DNA of 54,579 nucleotides from Polynucleobacter sp. (GTDB lineage: Bacteria; Pseudomonadota; Gammaproteobacteria; Burkholderiales; Burkholderiaceae): the NCBI GenBank assembly GCA_016462905.1, contig JAEMSI010000008.1, forward strand, positions 1-54,579. Direction: 5' to 3'. Below, in pieces: positions 41,853 through 50,191 of this stretch (its first letter is position 1; each line of letters begins with the position of its first letter). A program made the translations under genes and the position numbers. Below the pieces are notes generated by a model that did no database searches, had not been told where the DNA came from, and was given only the letters and a program-made list of their open reading frames with translations.

Positions 41853-42782
41853 ATGACCATGTATAACCCATTTCAGCCGCTTGAGAAAATTAAGACTGAA
41901 GTGTTTATGTCAATGCCGGCGAAATTTAGAAAAAAATCACGTTCCAGTTGGTCCGATCCCAATCGTCAGAATGCGGAGGTCGAATGTTTTTTAGAGGGTC
42001 CTGCGTTTGATCGTGAGGGCAATTTATGGTTTGTTGACATTCCGTTTGGCCGCGTTTTTCGTATTACTCCTAAAGGTGATTGGGAATTAGTAACGCAATA
42101 CGATGGTTGGCCTAATGGTCTGAAGTTTCACAAAGATGGTCGCGCCTTTATTTGCGATTACAAAATGGGTCTCTTAGCTTTAGATCCCAAAACGGGAAAG
42201 TTAGAGACTATTTTAGGTTCGATGTATAGCGAGGCGTTTAAAGGGCTAAATGATTTGCATTTTGCGGCTAATGGCGATTTGTATTTCACCGATCAAGGAC
42301 AAACCGGAATCGCCGATCCTACCGGTAGAGTATTTCGGTTGCGGGCCAATGGGCAACTGGATCGTTTGGCTTTGAATGTACCGAGTCCCAATGGCATCAC
42401 TTTGAATACTCAAGAGAAACATGTTTTTGTCGCTGCGACGCGTTCCCAACAAATTTGGCGTCTACCTTTAATGGCAGACGGCTCGGTATCGAAGACTGGA
42501 GTTGCAGTGCAGTTAACGGGAGGGGTTGCTGGTCCTGATGGGATTGAGATGGATTCTGAAAACGGTTTATTGGTGTGTCATCTGGGCGTTGGGATTTGGC
42601 GCTTTGATACTAATATGTTGCCAACCCATTTAATCTATTCTGAAAATCCCCATCATCACCATTTAGCCAATTTATGTTTTGGTGGCGATGGTAAAGATTT
42701 ATACATCACCGAGTCTTTATCGGGTGATATTTTAAAAGCCCGCTTGCCTGTTGCTGGTAAAAAAATGTTTGGCCTTAGTTAA
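41853..42782 (+). CDS. SMP-30/gluconolactonase family lactonase
   Basis: About 309 residues forming a six-bladed propeller of the SMP-30 family. Seen are EGPAFDREGNLWFVDI with the metal-ligand glutamate, NGLKFHKDGRAFICDY, GLNDLHFAANGDLYFTDQG and GPDGIEMDSENGLLVCHLG. It opens sugar lactones to aldonic acids. Start ATG 41853 is preferred since AGGAG (41839-41843) would touch the earlier ATG 41844. Divergent from the dehydrogenase gene; four bases separate it from the next gene. Confidence 0.86.
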   Translation: MTMYNPFQPLEKIKTEVFMSMPAKFRKKSRSSWSDPNRQNAEVECFLEGPAFDREGNLWFVDIPFGRVFRITPKGDWELVTQYDGWPNGLKFHKDGRAFICDYKMGLLALDPKTGKLETILGSMYSEAFKGLNDLHFAANGDLYFTDQGQTGIADPTGRVFRLRANGQLDRLALNVPSPNGITLNTQEKHVFVAATRSQQIWRLPLMADGSVSKTGVAVQLTGGVAGPDGIEMDSENGLLVCHLGVGIWRFDTNMLPTHLIYSENPHHHHLANLCFGGDGKDLYITESLSGDILKARLPVAGKKMFGLS

Positions 42783-42786
42783 TTGC

Positions 42787-43845
42787 ATGGCGCAAACGAA
42801 ATACCTAGCTGTTGCGGCTGCCGAGCATTTTATTAGTGTGAATTTAGCCGCGGCTGGAGTTCCAAGAAGTGATGCAACGCAAGTGGCGTATTGGATGGTT
42901 CAATCGGATTTAGTCGGCGCCGACGGACATGGTATTTTTCGTTTGCCTTCGTATATCAAGCGGATTAAAGCAGGCGGTGTTAATTTAACGCCTACTATTC
43001 GCGTCGAGCACGAACAAGGAGCTACTGCACTATTGCATGGCGATAACGCCCTAGGTCATTTAGTGATGGCGCGTGCGGTGGATCTGGCGATTCAAAAAGC
43101 AAGCGCACACAGCGTGTGTTGGATTGGCAGTCATTATGGCAATCATGCTGGCGCTGCTTCGGTCTATGTTCGAAAACTCGCTGAGGCTGGGTTCATTGGT
43201 ATTTATATGGCGGTGGGCAATGCCAATCATATGGCCCCTTGGGGTGGAATTGATTTATTGCTCTCGACCAATCCACTCGCGATTGCGGTTCCCGCGGGGA
43301 ATCGTCCGATCGTCTTACTCGATATGGCCACGACAGTCGCAGCGTATGGAAAAGTGAAGTTAGCCGCGCAACAGGGCGAGTCGATTCCCGAAGGTTGGAT
43401 GATCGATCGCCTCGGAAATCCGATTACCGATCCCAAACGATCGGCCGAAGGTTCTTTAGTGCCGATTGGTGGTTACAAAGGCTATGGTTTAGCGTTAATG
43501 ATTGGTTTGCTAGCGGGAGCATTAAACAATGCTGCAGTAGGTAAAGGTACGGTCGACTTTAATGCACACCACGATGCGGTTACCAATACGGGGCAAGTGA
43601 TGATTGCAGTCGATCCTAAAGCGTTTGGCGATGAACAGCAATTTATCGAGCGAGTAATTCAGTTAGTCGATGATTTAAAAAATTCAAAGCGCTTGCCTGG
43701 AAATGATGAAATTCGGATTCCAGGTGAGGGTGCCGCTAAAAAAATGGCCGAGCGACTCGAACAGGGCATCCCCATTTCCCCAGAGCTCATGCAAGCTTTA
43801 AACCAATGCGCCCAAGAATGTGGCGTAACTACACTCAATTTATAA
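42787..43845 (+). CDS. Ldh2/MDH2-type NAD(P)-dependent oxidoreductase
   Basis: A 352-residue malate/L-lactate dehydrogenase-like protein (DUF-type Ldh_2 family) from ATG 42787. It has DLVGADGHGIFRLPSYI, SHYGNHAGAASVYVRKLAE, STNPLAIAVPAG and GGYKGYGLALMIGLLAG. Family members reduce or oxidise 2-hydroxy acids, sulfolactate, ureidoglycolate or cyclic imino acids. In this cluster a sugar-derived 2-hydroxy acid is most likely. A longer upstream frame exists but overlaps the lactonase. Confidence 0.86.
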   Translation: MAQTKYLAVAAAEHFISVNLAAAGVPRSDATQVAYWMVQSDLVGADGHGIFRLPSYIKRIKAGGVNLTPTIRVEHEQGATALLHGDNALGHLVMARAVDLAIQKASAHSVCWIGSHYGNHAGAASVYVRKLAEAGFIGIYMAVGNANHMAPWGGIDLLLSTNPLAIAVPAGNRPIVLLDMATTVAAYGKVKLAAQQGESIPEGWMIDRLGNPITDPKRSAEGSLVPIGGYKGYGLALMIGLLAGALNNAAVGKGTVDFNAHHDAVTNTGQVMIAVDPKAFGDEQQFIERVIQLVDDLKNSKRLPGNDEIRIPGEGAAKKMAERLEQGIPISPELMQALNQCAQECGVTTLNL

Positions 43846-43865
43846 ATTAAGACTAAGGTGATGCG

Positions 43866-44852
43866 ATGCAAAATCAACCAATCCATTCATTAACGATTCG
43901 CAACGTATTTTTATTTTTACTGGCGATTTCTTTGTTTACTAGCTCTGCCTTTGCTGCCTATCCCGATAAACCAATCAAGATGATGATTGGTTATGCGCCC
44001 GGTAGCTCAACCGATATTGTCGGACGCATCATAGCCAATGATCTAAGCCTCGCCTTAAAACAGCCGATCATTGTCGAGAATCGCGGTGGCGCTGCTGGTA
44101 GTTTGGCAGCCGAGGCGGTGGCAAAAAGTAATCCAGATGGTTATACCGTGCTATTCGCCCAAAATGGCTTAGCAATTAATGTCGCGGCTAATCCTAAATT
44201 ACCTTTTAATGGTCAGAAAGATTTCATTCCGGTAGTCGGGGTTGCGGCGACTCCGCATATTTTAATTGTGAACAATCAATCGAAAGCGAAAAACGTAGCT
44301 GATTTAATTGGAATGTTAAAGGCGAGTCCTGGTAAATTGAGTTTTGCTTCTTCGGGGATTGGTAATTCGGATCACATGGCAGGCGAACTCTTTTTAGCGA
44401 CTACGGGTTTGCAAGCAATTCACGTGCCTTATAAAGGCGGATCGCCTGCTGCTACCGATGTCTTGGGTGGGCAGATTGATTTTTATTTTGCTGGCATGCC
44501 AGTAGGTTTTCCTTTATATAAAGGGGATAAGGTTCGGGCGCTTGCGGTGACGAGTAAAAATCGCTTTAGTGGCACACCCGAATTACCCACGATTCAAGAG
44601 TCGGGTGTCAAAGGTTATGAGATGGCACTCTGGCAAGGAATGTTTGTGCCCACAGGTACGCCCAAAGAAGTTGTACAGTTGTTAAGTACAACGATCTTAA
44701 AAATACTCGATACGCCTGAGATGAAAGAGCGCTTTATTAAAGCAGGTGTGCAAATTGAACCGATGAATACACAGCAATTTAGTGACTTATATACTTCCGA
44801 TATTGCGCGCTGGAAAGTGGTGATCGAAAAAGCGAAGATTAAATTGGAGTGA
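43866..44852 (+). CDS. Bug/TctC family periplasmic binding protein
   Basis: A 328-residue Bug protein with signal peptide (FLFLLAISLFTSSAFA, cut near residue 32) and the family features YPDKPIKMMIGYAPGSSTDIVGR and HVPYKGGSPAATDVLGGQI. It follows the Ldh2-type gene by 20 nt on the same strand, so it probably binds the organic acid handled by this cluster. No membrane components are adjacent. Confidence 0.91.
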   Translation: MQNQPIHSLTIRNVFLFLLAISLFTSSAFAAYPDKPIKMMIGYAPGSSTDIVGRIIANDLSLALKQPIIVENRGGAAGSLAAEAVAKSNPDGYTVLFAQNGLAINVAANPKLPFNGQKDFIPVVGVAATPHILIVNNQSKAKNVADLIGMLKASPGKLSFASSGIGNSDHMAGELFLATTGLQAIHVPYKGGSPAATDVLGGQIDFYFAGMPVGFPLYKGDKVRALAVTSKNRFSGTPELPTIQESGVKGYEMALWQGMFVPTGTPKEVVQLLSTTILKILDTPEMKERFIKAGVQIEPMNTQQFSDLYTSDIARWKVVIEKAKIKLE

Positions 44853-44878
44853 GTGCTTGGTAAATGATGAGTTCTGGT

Positions 44879-45859
44879 TTATTCCACTTTGCCAATTTTT
44901 TTCACAGCCTCTTCCATGTGTTTGGCATCGATATCCCAGTAGGCTTTAAATTCAGGCGCGTCTAAGTATTGAATCGGACTACCAGCATTATTAATAATGC
45001 TTCGCACCTTTTCATCGTTGGCGGCAATCTTGGCGGCTTCACGTAATTTGGTGACGATTGCATCGGGTGTGCCGCTGGGAACAAATAAACCCGCCCATTG
45101 GGCAAACTCAATTGGAACCCCCATTTCTTTAAAGCTCGGTACATCGGGCAAACTGCCTAACCGACCTTCGCCCCAATGTGCGAGTGCGCGCACGCGACCC
45201 GCTTTAATGTATTGCACAATCGATGAAGGGCCTGTAGCAATCGCATCGACCTGACCACCTAGTAAACCGACAATCGCTGGGCCCGCACCCGTATAGGGTA
45301 TATGCACCATGAAAAATTTCTGGTTGGCTTTGAGCATTTCCATCGGGACGTGCATGGTTCCGTAATTACCCGAAGAGCCAAAGTTGTATTTACCAGGATT
45401 TTTTTTCATCGCGTCTAAAAAATCTTTATAGGTTTTCCATGGACTATCGCTACGAACCACTAAAACAGTAGGGTCGGCGGTAAAACGGGCAATCGGTTTA
45501 AGTTGGTTTAGTAGATAGGAGGGCTGTTTACCTAAGATTTTGTCGGCCTCGGGAATAATCGAAATCGAGGAGAGAGCCATGAGGATAGTATAGCCATCGG
45601 GTTTTGCTTTGGCCGCGGCTGCCATACCAATACCACCGCCTGCGCCAGCACGGTTTTCAACGATGACGGGCTGACCTAGTGAGCGCGATAAGGAGTCGGC
45701 TACGGGTCTGCCTGCAATATCAGCAACACCGCCTGGGGGAAAGGGAACAATCATCGTAATGGGCTTGGCAGGCCAAGCATCTTGAGCGTTGGTAAAAGCG
45801 GGCATCCCCAGTGCTGGGGCGATCAAGGCAAAGCGGATTATTAAAAGTAGGTGTTTCAT
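44879..45859 (-). CDS. Bug/TctC family periplasmic binding protein
   Basis: A 326-residue Bug protein from ATG 45859 (GGGGAA upstream; an earlier in-frame start at 45901 would put a charged tail before the signal peptide). Signal peptide ends near FTNAQDAWPAKP; TMIVPFPPGGVADIAGRPV and HIPYTGAGPAIVGLLGGQV mark the family. It is convergent with the preceding Bug gene, ending 26 nt from it, and is more distant in sequence, so it is not a simple duplicate. Confidence 0.91.
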   Translation of the reverse strand: MKHLLLIIRFALIAPALGMPAFTNAQDAWPAKPITMIVPFPPGGVADIAGRPVADSLSRSLGQPVIVENRAGAGGGIGMAAAAKAKPDGYTILMALSSISIIPEADKILGKQPSYLLNQLKPIARFTADPTVLVVRSDSPWKTYKDFLDAMKKNPGKYNFGSSGNYGTMHVPMEMLKANQKFFMVHIPYTGAGPAIVGLLGGQVDAIATGPSSIVQYIKAGRVRALAHWGEGRLGSLPDVPSFKEMGVPIEFAQWAGLFVPSGTPDAIVTKLREAAKIAANDEKVRSIINNAGSPIQYLDAPEFKAYWDIDAKHMEEAVKKIGKVE

Positions 45860-46014
45860 GCTAATTCCCCTGTTTATTCCGTTTTCATCATCTTTTTTCA
45901 TATTTTTTCGCGGCCGACTGCAGTTAATTTAAACTGAGACAACTGATTATCTGACACTATAACAAGGGTCTCCTGATCAAATCATGCATGAGTAATATTA
46001 AGCAACAAACCAAG

Positions 46015-46051
46015 AAAAAAACTAAGTAAAAAAACTAAGTAAAAACTGAGT
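46015..46051. repeat. Short A-rich tandem repeats before the FAH-family gene
   Basis: Two identical 13-mers of seven A plus CTAAGT (46015-46027 and 46028-46040) and a shorter third unit (five A plus CTGAGT, 46041-46051). They end 16 nt before the ATG at 46068, so they lie in the leader and could vary by slippage. Confidence 0.75.
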
Positions 46052-46067
46052 AAAAAGGGCCGTCAGG

Positions 46068-46961
46068 ATGAAATACGCTGCATTTAATTTAAAGAGTGAC
46101 TTACAGAAAACGCGGGTAGGCGTAGTCGATACTCAGAAACTAGCCTTGTCCGAATATGAATTTCAAACCGACCTGAGTGGAGACGGGGTACTAGCACTAT
46201 TAAAGCTTGAGTTGGCAAAACAGAGTTTGCCCAAAATAGTGGCTACGCATGATTTAAAGAATGTCAATTTATTAGCGCCAGTTCCTCGGCCACGGCGCAA
46301 TATTTTATGCGTTGGTAAAAATTATTATGATCACGCTAAAGAATTTGGTACGAGCGGTTATGACAGCAGTACTGCAAAGCCAGGCGATGAAATTCCAAAA
46401 GACCCGATTATCTTTACCAAACCCCCTGAGACGGTAATTGGACCCAATGCCCCGATTGTGATTCCAACGAAGGTATCCAGGGACATTGATTATGAAGTTG
46501 AATTAACCGTCGTGATTGGCAAGGGCGGTAAGGGCATTCGTAAAGCCGATGCATTAAAACACGTTTGGGCTTATACGATTATTAATGATGTGACTGCACG
46601 CGATTGGCAACAACGCCATAAACAATGGTTCTTAGGAAAAAGTTTTGATACCTTTTGCCCAATGGGTCCCTGGGTCGTCACGCGGGATGAATTAAATGAA
46701 AATGATATGTCGGTGCAATGCTGGGTTAATGGTGAGTTGCGGCAAAACTCAAATTCAAAAGACCTGATTTTTGATGTCCCCACTTTAATCGAAACGATTT
46801 CGGCGGGGATTACGCTTTACCCTGGCGACATCATCGCCACGGGCACTCCAGCGGGGGTTGGTTTGGGATTTAAGCCGCCTAAATTTTTAAAGGGCGGCGA
46901 TGTCGTGCGGCTCGAAATTGGTGGGATTGGTGTTTTAGAAAATCCTTTGGTGGAAGCGTGA
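46068..46961 (+). CDS. Fumarylacetoacetate hydrolase (FAH) family protein
   Basis: A 297-residue FAH-fold enzyme. Metal-site motifs are visible: CVGKNYYDHAKEFG, IFTKPPETVIGP, SRDIDYEVELTVVIG (with the acidic ligands), FDTFCPMGPWVV and IATGTPAGVGLGF. Family members hydrolyse or decarboxylate 2-oxo acids such as acylpyruvates or act on 2-keto-3-deoxy acids. Near the sugar-acid genes a 2-oxo-3-deoxy-acid role is reasonable. Convergent with the WYL regulator. Confidence 0.88.
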   Translation: MKYAAFNLKSDLQKTRVGVVDTQKLALSEYEFQTDLSGDGVLALLKLELAKQSLPKIVATHDLKNVNLLAPVPRPRRNILCVGKNYYDHAKEFGTSGYDSSTAKPGDEIPKDPIIFTKPPETVIGPNAPIVIPTKVSRDIDYEVELTVVIGKGGKGIRKADALKHVWAYTIINDVTARDWQQRHKQWFLGKSFDTFCPMGPWVVTRDELNENDMSVQCWVNGELRQNSNSKDLIFDVPTLIETISAGITLYPGDIIATGTPAGVGLGFKPPKFLKGGDVVRLEIGGIGVLENPLVEA

Positions 46962-46983
46962 TTGGTTACTTGACCCTATCCGC

Positions 46984-47955
46984 TTACTGATAAATCGCTT
47001 GGGTTTTGGCAATCTCGGCAGCCACTTTCTTTCGCAATGCCGCAGGGGAGATGATCTCCACTCCTGAACCGTGCTTCATGATTTCCATGATCAATTCAGG
47101 ATCTTGGTTGTAATCAAACTCAAGGATGTAATTGCCTTCTTTGTCAAAGCTCGCCACTTGTTGACCATGCCAAGTCTCGCCAGCGACCCAACGCGCTTTT
47201 TCAGGAGTAAATTTAAGCTTAGCTCGTTGGGTGGCCTTGCCGGAGAAGATGCCGTAACTTTCGGCAAAGTTCTCGTGCAATTGTTTTTCAGGTACTTCAT
47301 CGGCCTTTTCATTAAGGAGGTGCGCTTGCCGAATGCCATCCATGGCAAAACTGCGCAGACCTTTACGTAAATGGCAGTAGGCATCGAGGTACCAATTGTC
47401 GCGATAAAAGATCAGGCGCTGTGGAGAAACATCACGCTCGGTCGTTTCGTCTTTACCTTTAGAGTAATACTCTAAATGCAAGCGTTGGCGTTTGAGTAGG
47501 GCGGCTCCGACTTCTTCAAAATTCTCAAGACTATTTTTACGCGCCGACATACCAAAGACCTTGATGCGTTTACGTAATTCTTTAGCAGACACTTCGGACT
47601 GACCCAAGATGCCGTCGATGATGTCCGTGAGCGGTGCAATGTGCGGTCCGATTAGTCCACCTTGATCGAGGTTCGCAAGGAGGTGCTGCATTAAAACCAA
47701 GGCAGTGACTTCTTTTTCGGAAAACCATAAACCTGGCAGCTCAATCTTGGCGCCCGCATTGGGTTTATCAAATCGGTAACCGCTCAAGTGGCGATCGTAG
47801 ACGATCGAGGCATTCATGCGATCACGCAAGTACTCTAAATCGCGCTTGAAGGTCGCTTTGGAGATCTCGAGTTCATGCAAGAAATCGTCGATGGGCACAC
47901 AGTTGCGTGACTGAATCATGTATTTAATCTTATGTAAGCGCTCCATATCACCCAT
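46984..47955 (-). CDS. WYL-domain transcriptional regulator
   Basis: A 323-residue regulator: N-terminal winged helix (MERLHKIKYMIQSRNCVP ... ISKATFKRDLEYLRDRM, about 4-48), a WYL domain (FYRDNWYLDAYCHLRKGLR, about 183-201) and a C-terminal WCX-like part (EFDYNQDPELIMEIMKHGSG). WYL proteins sense nucleotides or single-stranded DNA and often repress defence or DNA-damage genes. It is divergent from the accessory region to its right; a perfect inverted repeat at 48001-48019 lies between and is a candidate operator. Confidence 0.9.
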   Translation of the reverse strand: MGDMERLHKIKYMIQSRNCVPIDDFLHELEISKATFKRDLEYLRDRMNASIVYDRHLSGYRFDKPNAGAKIELPGLWFSEKEVTALVLMQHLLANLDQGGLIGPHIAPLTDIIDGILGQSEVSAKELRKRIKVFGMSARKNSLENFEEVGAALLKRQRLHLEYYSKGKDETTERDVSPQRLIFYRDNWYLDAYCHLRKGLRSFAMDGIRQAHLLNEKADEVPEKQLHENFAESYGIFSGKATQRAKLKFTPEKARWVAGETWHGQQVASFDKEGNYILEFDYNQDPELIMEIMKHGSGVEIISPAALRKKVAAEIAKTQAIYQ

Positions 47956-48000
47956 GGCGATCTCCTGTCATTTTTGGTACTTTTGATATTCTACTACTAA

Positions 48001-48019
48001 AGGCTCATTTGATGAGCCT
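48001..48019. repeat. Inverted repeat AGGCTCAT-TTG-ATGAGCCT, copy 1
   Basis: Perfect 8-bp arms (48001-48008 and 48012-48019) in the divergent region between the WYL gene and the 34-codon ORF. Because both genes read away from it, it cannot be a terminator for either; operator or leader element is likelier. Related copies are at 49409 and 50686. Confidence 0.7.
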
Positions 48020-48082
48020 GTCGTGTTTTAGCCTTGTAATACCGCAACAAAGCGGGTTTTGCTTCACCTACAGGAGAACACC

Positions 48083-48187
48083 ATGCAATCGTTTAACGGA
48101 ATTACCTTGCTCATTTTGATCGCCAGTTTGTATTTAGGAATTCGTGGAATTAGTTCTGCACCCGAGACCAAACGGATCGAAAAATAA
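48083..48187 (+). CDS. 34-residue single-helix membrane peptide
   Basis: A short reading frame with a good ribosome site (CAGGAGAACACC before ATG). Residues 6-22 (GITLLILIASLYLGIRG) form one hydrophobic segment, followed by a charged tail (SSAPETKRIEK). It ends 34 nt before the promoter of the putative RNA. Unknown family; possible small regulatory membrane protein. Confidence 0.55.
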   Translation: MQSFNGITLLILIASLYLGIRGISSAPETKRIEK

Positions 48188-48220
48188 GCGTTGGTAAAAA
48201 GCAAAAATTCATCATTTAAT

Positions 48221-48249
48221 TTGACAAAGAATTGGTAAACATGAATAAT
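48221..48249 (+). promoter_or_regulatory. Sigma70-type promoter of the putative RNA
   Basis: TTGACA (48221-48226), a 17-nt spacer, AATAAT (48244-48249): a perfect -35 and one mismatch in the -10. Transcription should begin about 48256, just before the structured stretch. Confidence 0.75.
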
Positions 48250-48255
48250 TAATGC

Positions 48256-48390
48256 ATACATTAAGAGAGGGGCGCAAGCCCACACCAACCTGCTTACCGA
48301 GCAAGGTGGTTACGCTAACTAGCGGATGTGACCGATCTGGTAACTAAACGGTTAATTCTGCTTCTTAGCCCTCTCACGAGGGCTTTTTTA
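48256..48390 (+). ncRNA. Putative structured RNA of about 130 nt
   Basis: Between a strong promoter and a strong terminator lies a stretch with no convincing frame but several stems: GGGC-GCAA-GCCC (48270-48281) with a GNRA loop; ACCA/TGGT, CCT/AGG and GCT/AGC stacked with bulges (48284-48310); CGCT-AACT-AGCG (48313-48324); and ACCG/CGGT (48331-48352). GAGAGGG (48265-48271) can pair with CCCTCTC (48369-48375), which is also part of the terminator stem, so the closing stem and the terminator exclude each other. It could be a free small RNA or an attenuating leader of the next gene. No Rfam family was recognised. Confidence 0.6.
48367..48389 (+). terminator. Intrinsic terminator of the putative RNA
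   Basis: AGCCCTC (48367-48373) pairs with GAGGGCT (48378-48384), loop TCAC, followed by further T residues to 48389. It lies about 40 nt before the next start codon. Confidence 0.88.
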
Positions 48391-48430
48391 TTTTCTAGCC
48401 CCCGCGTTCTTTAACAATTTGAAAGGAATC

Positions 48431-48667
48431 ATGATGGCAAATGTCATTGTGGGCGGAAAACGACTGCCCGTAAAAGTTGTGTTTGTTGGTGGTGAACTGC
48501 AGGTTTGGATTGTGGCAGATGTTTATAACCTGTTTGTAGGGGATAAAAACATCACTGTCACCGATCCAGAAGCAAGGGAGTTAGCAATTGATATTGAGCA
48601 ATTAAATCCACAGGAGTTAGAGCAAAAGTGGTTAGCGATTGCTAAGGAATTTTTAAATAGTTTATGA
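48431..48667 (+). CDS. Small hypothetical protein (78 residues)
   Basis: Start ATG 48431 or 48434 (AAGGA at 48423). A short beta-rich N-terminus (ANVIVGGKRLPVKVVFVGGELQVWIVAD) is followed by an acidic helical end (PEARELAIDIEQLNPQELEQKWLAIAKEFL). No family recognised. Placed directly after the terminator of the putative RNA, so it may depend on read-through. Confidence 0.6.
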   Translation: MMANVIVGGKRLPVKVVFVGGELQVWIVADVYNLFVGDKNITVTDPEARELAIDIEQLNPQELEQKWLAIAKEFLNSL

Positions 48668-48769
48668 AATACGAAGCGGTAGTTGAGTAATTTGTATTTG
48701 TTGCAGGGTGGATTTATTCCGAATTGCTAGACCTGACAGGGTGTCGAACTAGCTAAATAGGAGAACATC

Positions 48770-49105
48770 ATGAGTAAATTATTTTGTAAAGTGGGTGATC
48801 TTGCGGTCACCGTGAAATCGGAGTTACCCATTAATCTTGGTAATGTGGTCAAAATTATCAGTGCAGTTGGCTATAAAAAGTTTTCAAGTTATCAAAAAAT
48901 ATTTCTGTGGAATGTGGAGGTTGCTTCTGCAGATCGTCCCCTAGTTTATGAGTATTCAGACGGAGAAATAGAGCGCTGCTTATCTGGCCAAGTACCCGAT
49001 CAGTATTTAAGACCGATTCGTCCTGATGAGTTGGAATGGCTTATAGAGCAAGAAAAAAATGTTCCCGCCCACAATTGTGATGCCAAGGAGGTGAGCTATG
49101 TTTAG
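48770..49105 (+). CDS. Hypothetical protein, SH3-like beta protein
   Basis: A 111-residue protein; GGAGAACATC precedes the ATG. Its N-terminal half (KVGDLAVTVKSELPINLGNVVKIIS) resembles small beta-barrel proteins of phage and accessory regions, and it ends with PDQYLRPIRPDELEWL. Function not recognised. Its stop overlaps the next start by 8 nt, so the two are coupled. Confidence 0.65.
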   Translation: MSKLFCKVGDLAVTVKSELPINLGNVVKIISAVGYKKFSSYQKIFLWNVEVASADRPLVYEYSDGEIERCLSGQVPDQYLRPIRPDELEWLIEQEKNVPAHNCDAKEVSYV

Positions 49106-49388
49106 ACCGCCCCCTGAATATTTTTGGCGATGCAGTAAGCAAAAATACGAGAAACAGTTTCGTCGTAAAGCGCCGCAATGGGTATTAGCGCTTGACCGTG
49201 AGTTTGCAAGACGGTTATTTAATACCTGTTGTAAGATCGGCCTCAAATTGCATCCCGAGGTATTGACCTTAGCGGAAGAGCATGGCGGCTCTGAGAGTGT
49301 CTGGAGCACCAAGCCCTGTTGGCGACACGATCAGTTAGTAAAACCGCCAAAAAAACCAGTGGTAATACCCAAAAATCATAAGGGGTAG
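49098..49388 (+). CDS. Hypothetical basic protein (96 residues)
   Basis: A lysine/arginine-rich protein starting with FRPPPEYFWRCSKQKYEKQF; GGAGGTGAGCT lies just before the ATG. It contains WSTKPCWRHDQLVKPPKKPV at the end. Basic charge would suit nucleic-acid or membrane contact, but no domain is recognised. Translationally coupled to the gene before it. Confidence 0.6.
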   Translation: MFRPPPEYFWRCSKQKYEKQFRRKAPQWVLALDREFARRLFNTCCKIGLKLHPEVLTLAEEHGGSESVWSTKPCWRHDQLVKPPKKPVVIPKNHKG

Positions 49389-49408
49389 CCCATCTGTTGG
49401 GAATTGAG

Positions 49409-49435
49409 CTTAAGGCTCATTTATTGAGCCTTAAG
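49409..49435. repeat. Inverted repeat GGCTCA/TGAGCC, copy 2
   Basis: Perfect 11-bp stem CTTAAGGCTCA (49409-49419) and TGAGCCTTAAG (49425-49435), loop TTTAT. An overlapping alternative hairpin TGAGC-TTAAG-GCTCA (49405-49419) competes with it. No T-run. It lies 20 nt after the preceding stop and 45 nt before the next ATG. Confidence 0.7.
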
Positions 49436-49479
49436 GTCATTACATTCATAGGATAGAAACTATTTTAGGGAGGATACCG

Positions 49480-49824
49480 ATGCGCGACTATACCTATATA
49501 GAAGGTTACCGTTTTGCGATTTGGACTGTGTATCGCAGCAAACGTTTTAATGTTGATAGGCTAGATATTAATTACGCCGATAAAGACAAACCCGAATTTG
49601 TACGTGGTTTTCGGATTGTTGATCACCAGGAAGACGAAACCTACACCATCCACGGTGAGGATGCCGACAATTTGGCTTATAGCTTATGTTTTATCCATAA
49701 CAGCGTTAAAGAGGACCCACCCGATCAGTTTGATCCCTTTTTAATTCAGGCCATTGCCAAAAAAGAATATTTGGTCAGTAAATTGTTTGTAGAAGAACGC
49801 CCTGTCGATACGGCAGTGCACTAA
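49480..49824 (+). CDS. Hypothetical acidic protein (114 residues)
   Basis: A soluble acidic protein with a strong ribosome site (AGGGAGG). It has YIEGYRFAIWTVYRSKRFNV at the start and a middle of DHQEDETYTIHGEDADNLAY. No family recognised. Same strand and spacing as the small genes around it; 13 nt before the lipoprotein gene. Confidence 0.62.
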   Translation: MRDYTYIEGYRFAIWTVYRSKRFNVDRLDINYADKDKPEFVRGFRIVDHQEDETYTIHGEDADNLAYSLCFIHNSVKEDPPDQFDPFLIQAIAKKEYLVSKLFVEERPVDTAVH

Positions 49825-49837
49825 TTGGAGAGTTATC

Positions 49838-50122
49838 GTGAAAATAATTATTATTACATTAATGTCAGGATTAATTGTTGCCTGTAGCTCGACCCCAGTT
49901 GTACAAACACCGCCACCACAGCCATTACAAAACGCGGATATCGTTGTGGATAAGGTGGCTTATCCATTAAGTCGAACTGAAACAGTCAATGCATCTCAAG
50001 AATGCGAGACTGGGGGCATGAGACCAGTTGTGGTTACAGCTAAACGTAGAGTGGGCACAACGGTATCGGAGATTGTTATCGATGTTTATTGTGCGCCTAG
50101 ATATAAAATATTTTTAAATTAG
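49838..50122 (+). CDS. Small lipoprotein (94 residues)
   Basis: GTG start at 49838 with GGAG upstream. A signal peptide ends in the lipobox IVAC (Cys16) followed by SSTP, so it is probably an outer-membrane lipoprotein. The mature part has a proline run (TPPPQP) and two pairs of cysteines region (ECETGGMRP, VYCAPRY). Function unknown. Confidence 0.72.
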   Translation: MKIIIITLMSGLIVACSSTPVVQTPPPQPLQNADIVVDKVAYPLSRTETVNASQECETGGMRPVVVTAKRRVGTTVSEIVIDVYCAPRYKIFLN

Positions 50123-50191
50123 GAGACTGAATTTATTTCACTGCAAATCGAGTTACTGCTTAATGTGAGATTCCTTTAGGATGCACTGATA

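Noticed and set aside
48265..48376. tRNA-like cloverleaf suggested by the closing stem GAGAGGG/CCCTCTC
   Set aside because: No T-arm consensus, no recognisable anticodon arm at the right spacing and no CCA-type end; the length is also too large.
49007..49312. 101-residue frame on the - strand across two small genes
   Set aside because: Both + strand frames have good ribosome sites and are coupled by an 8-nt overlap; the reverse frame has neither.
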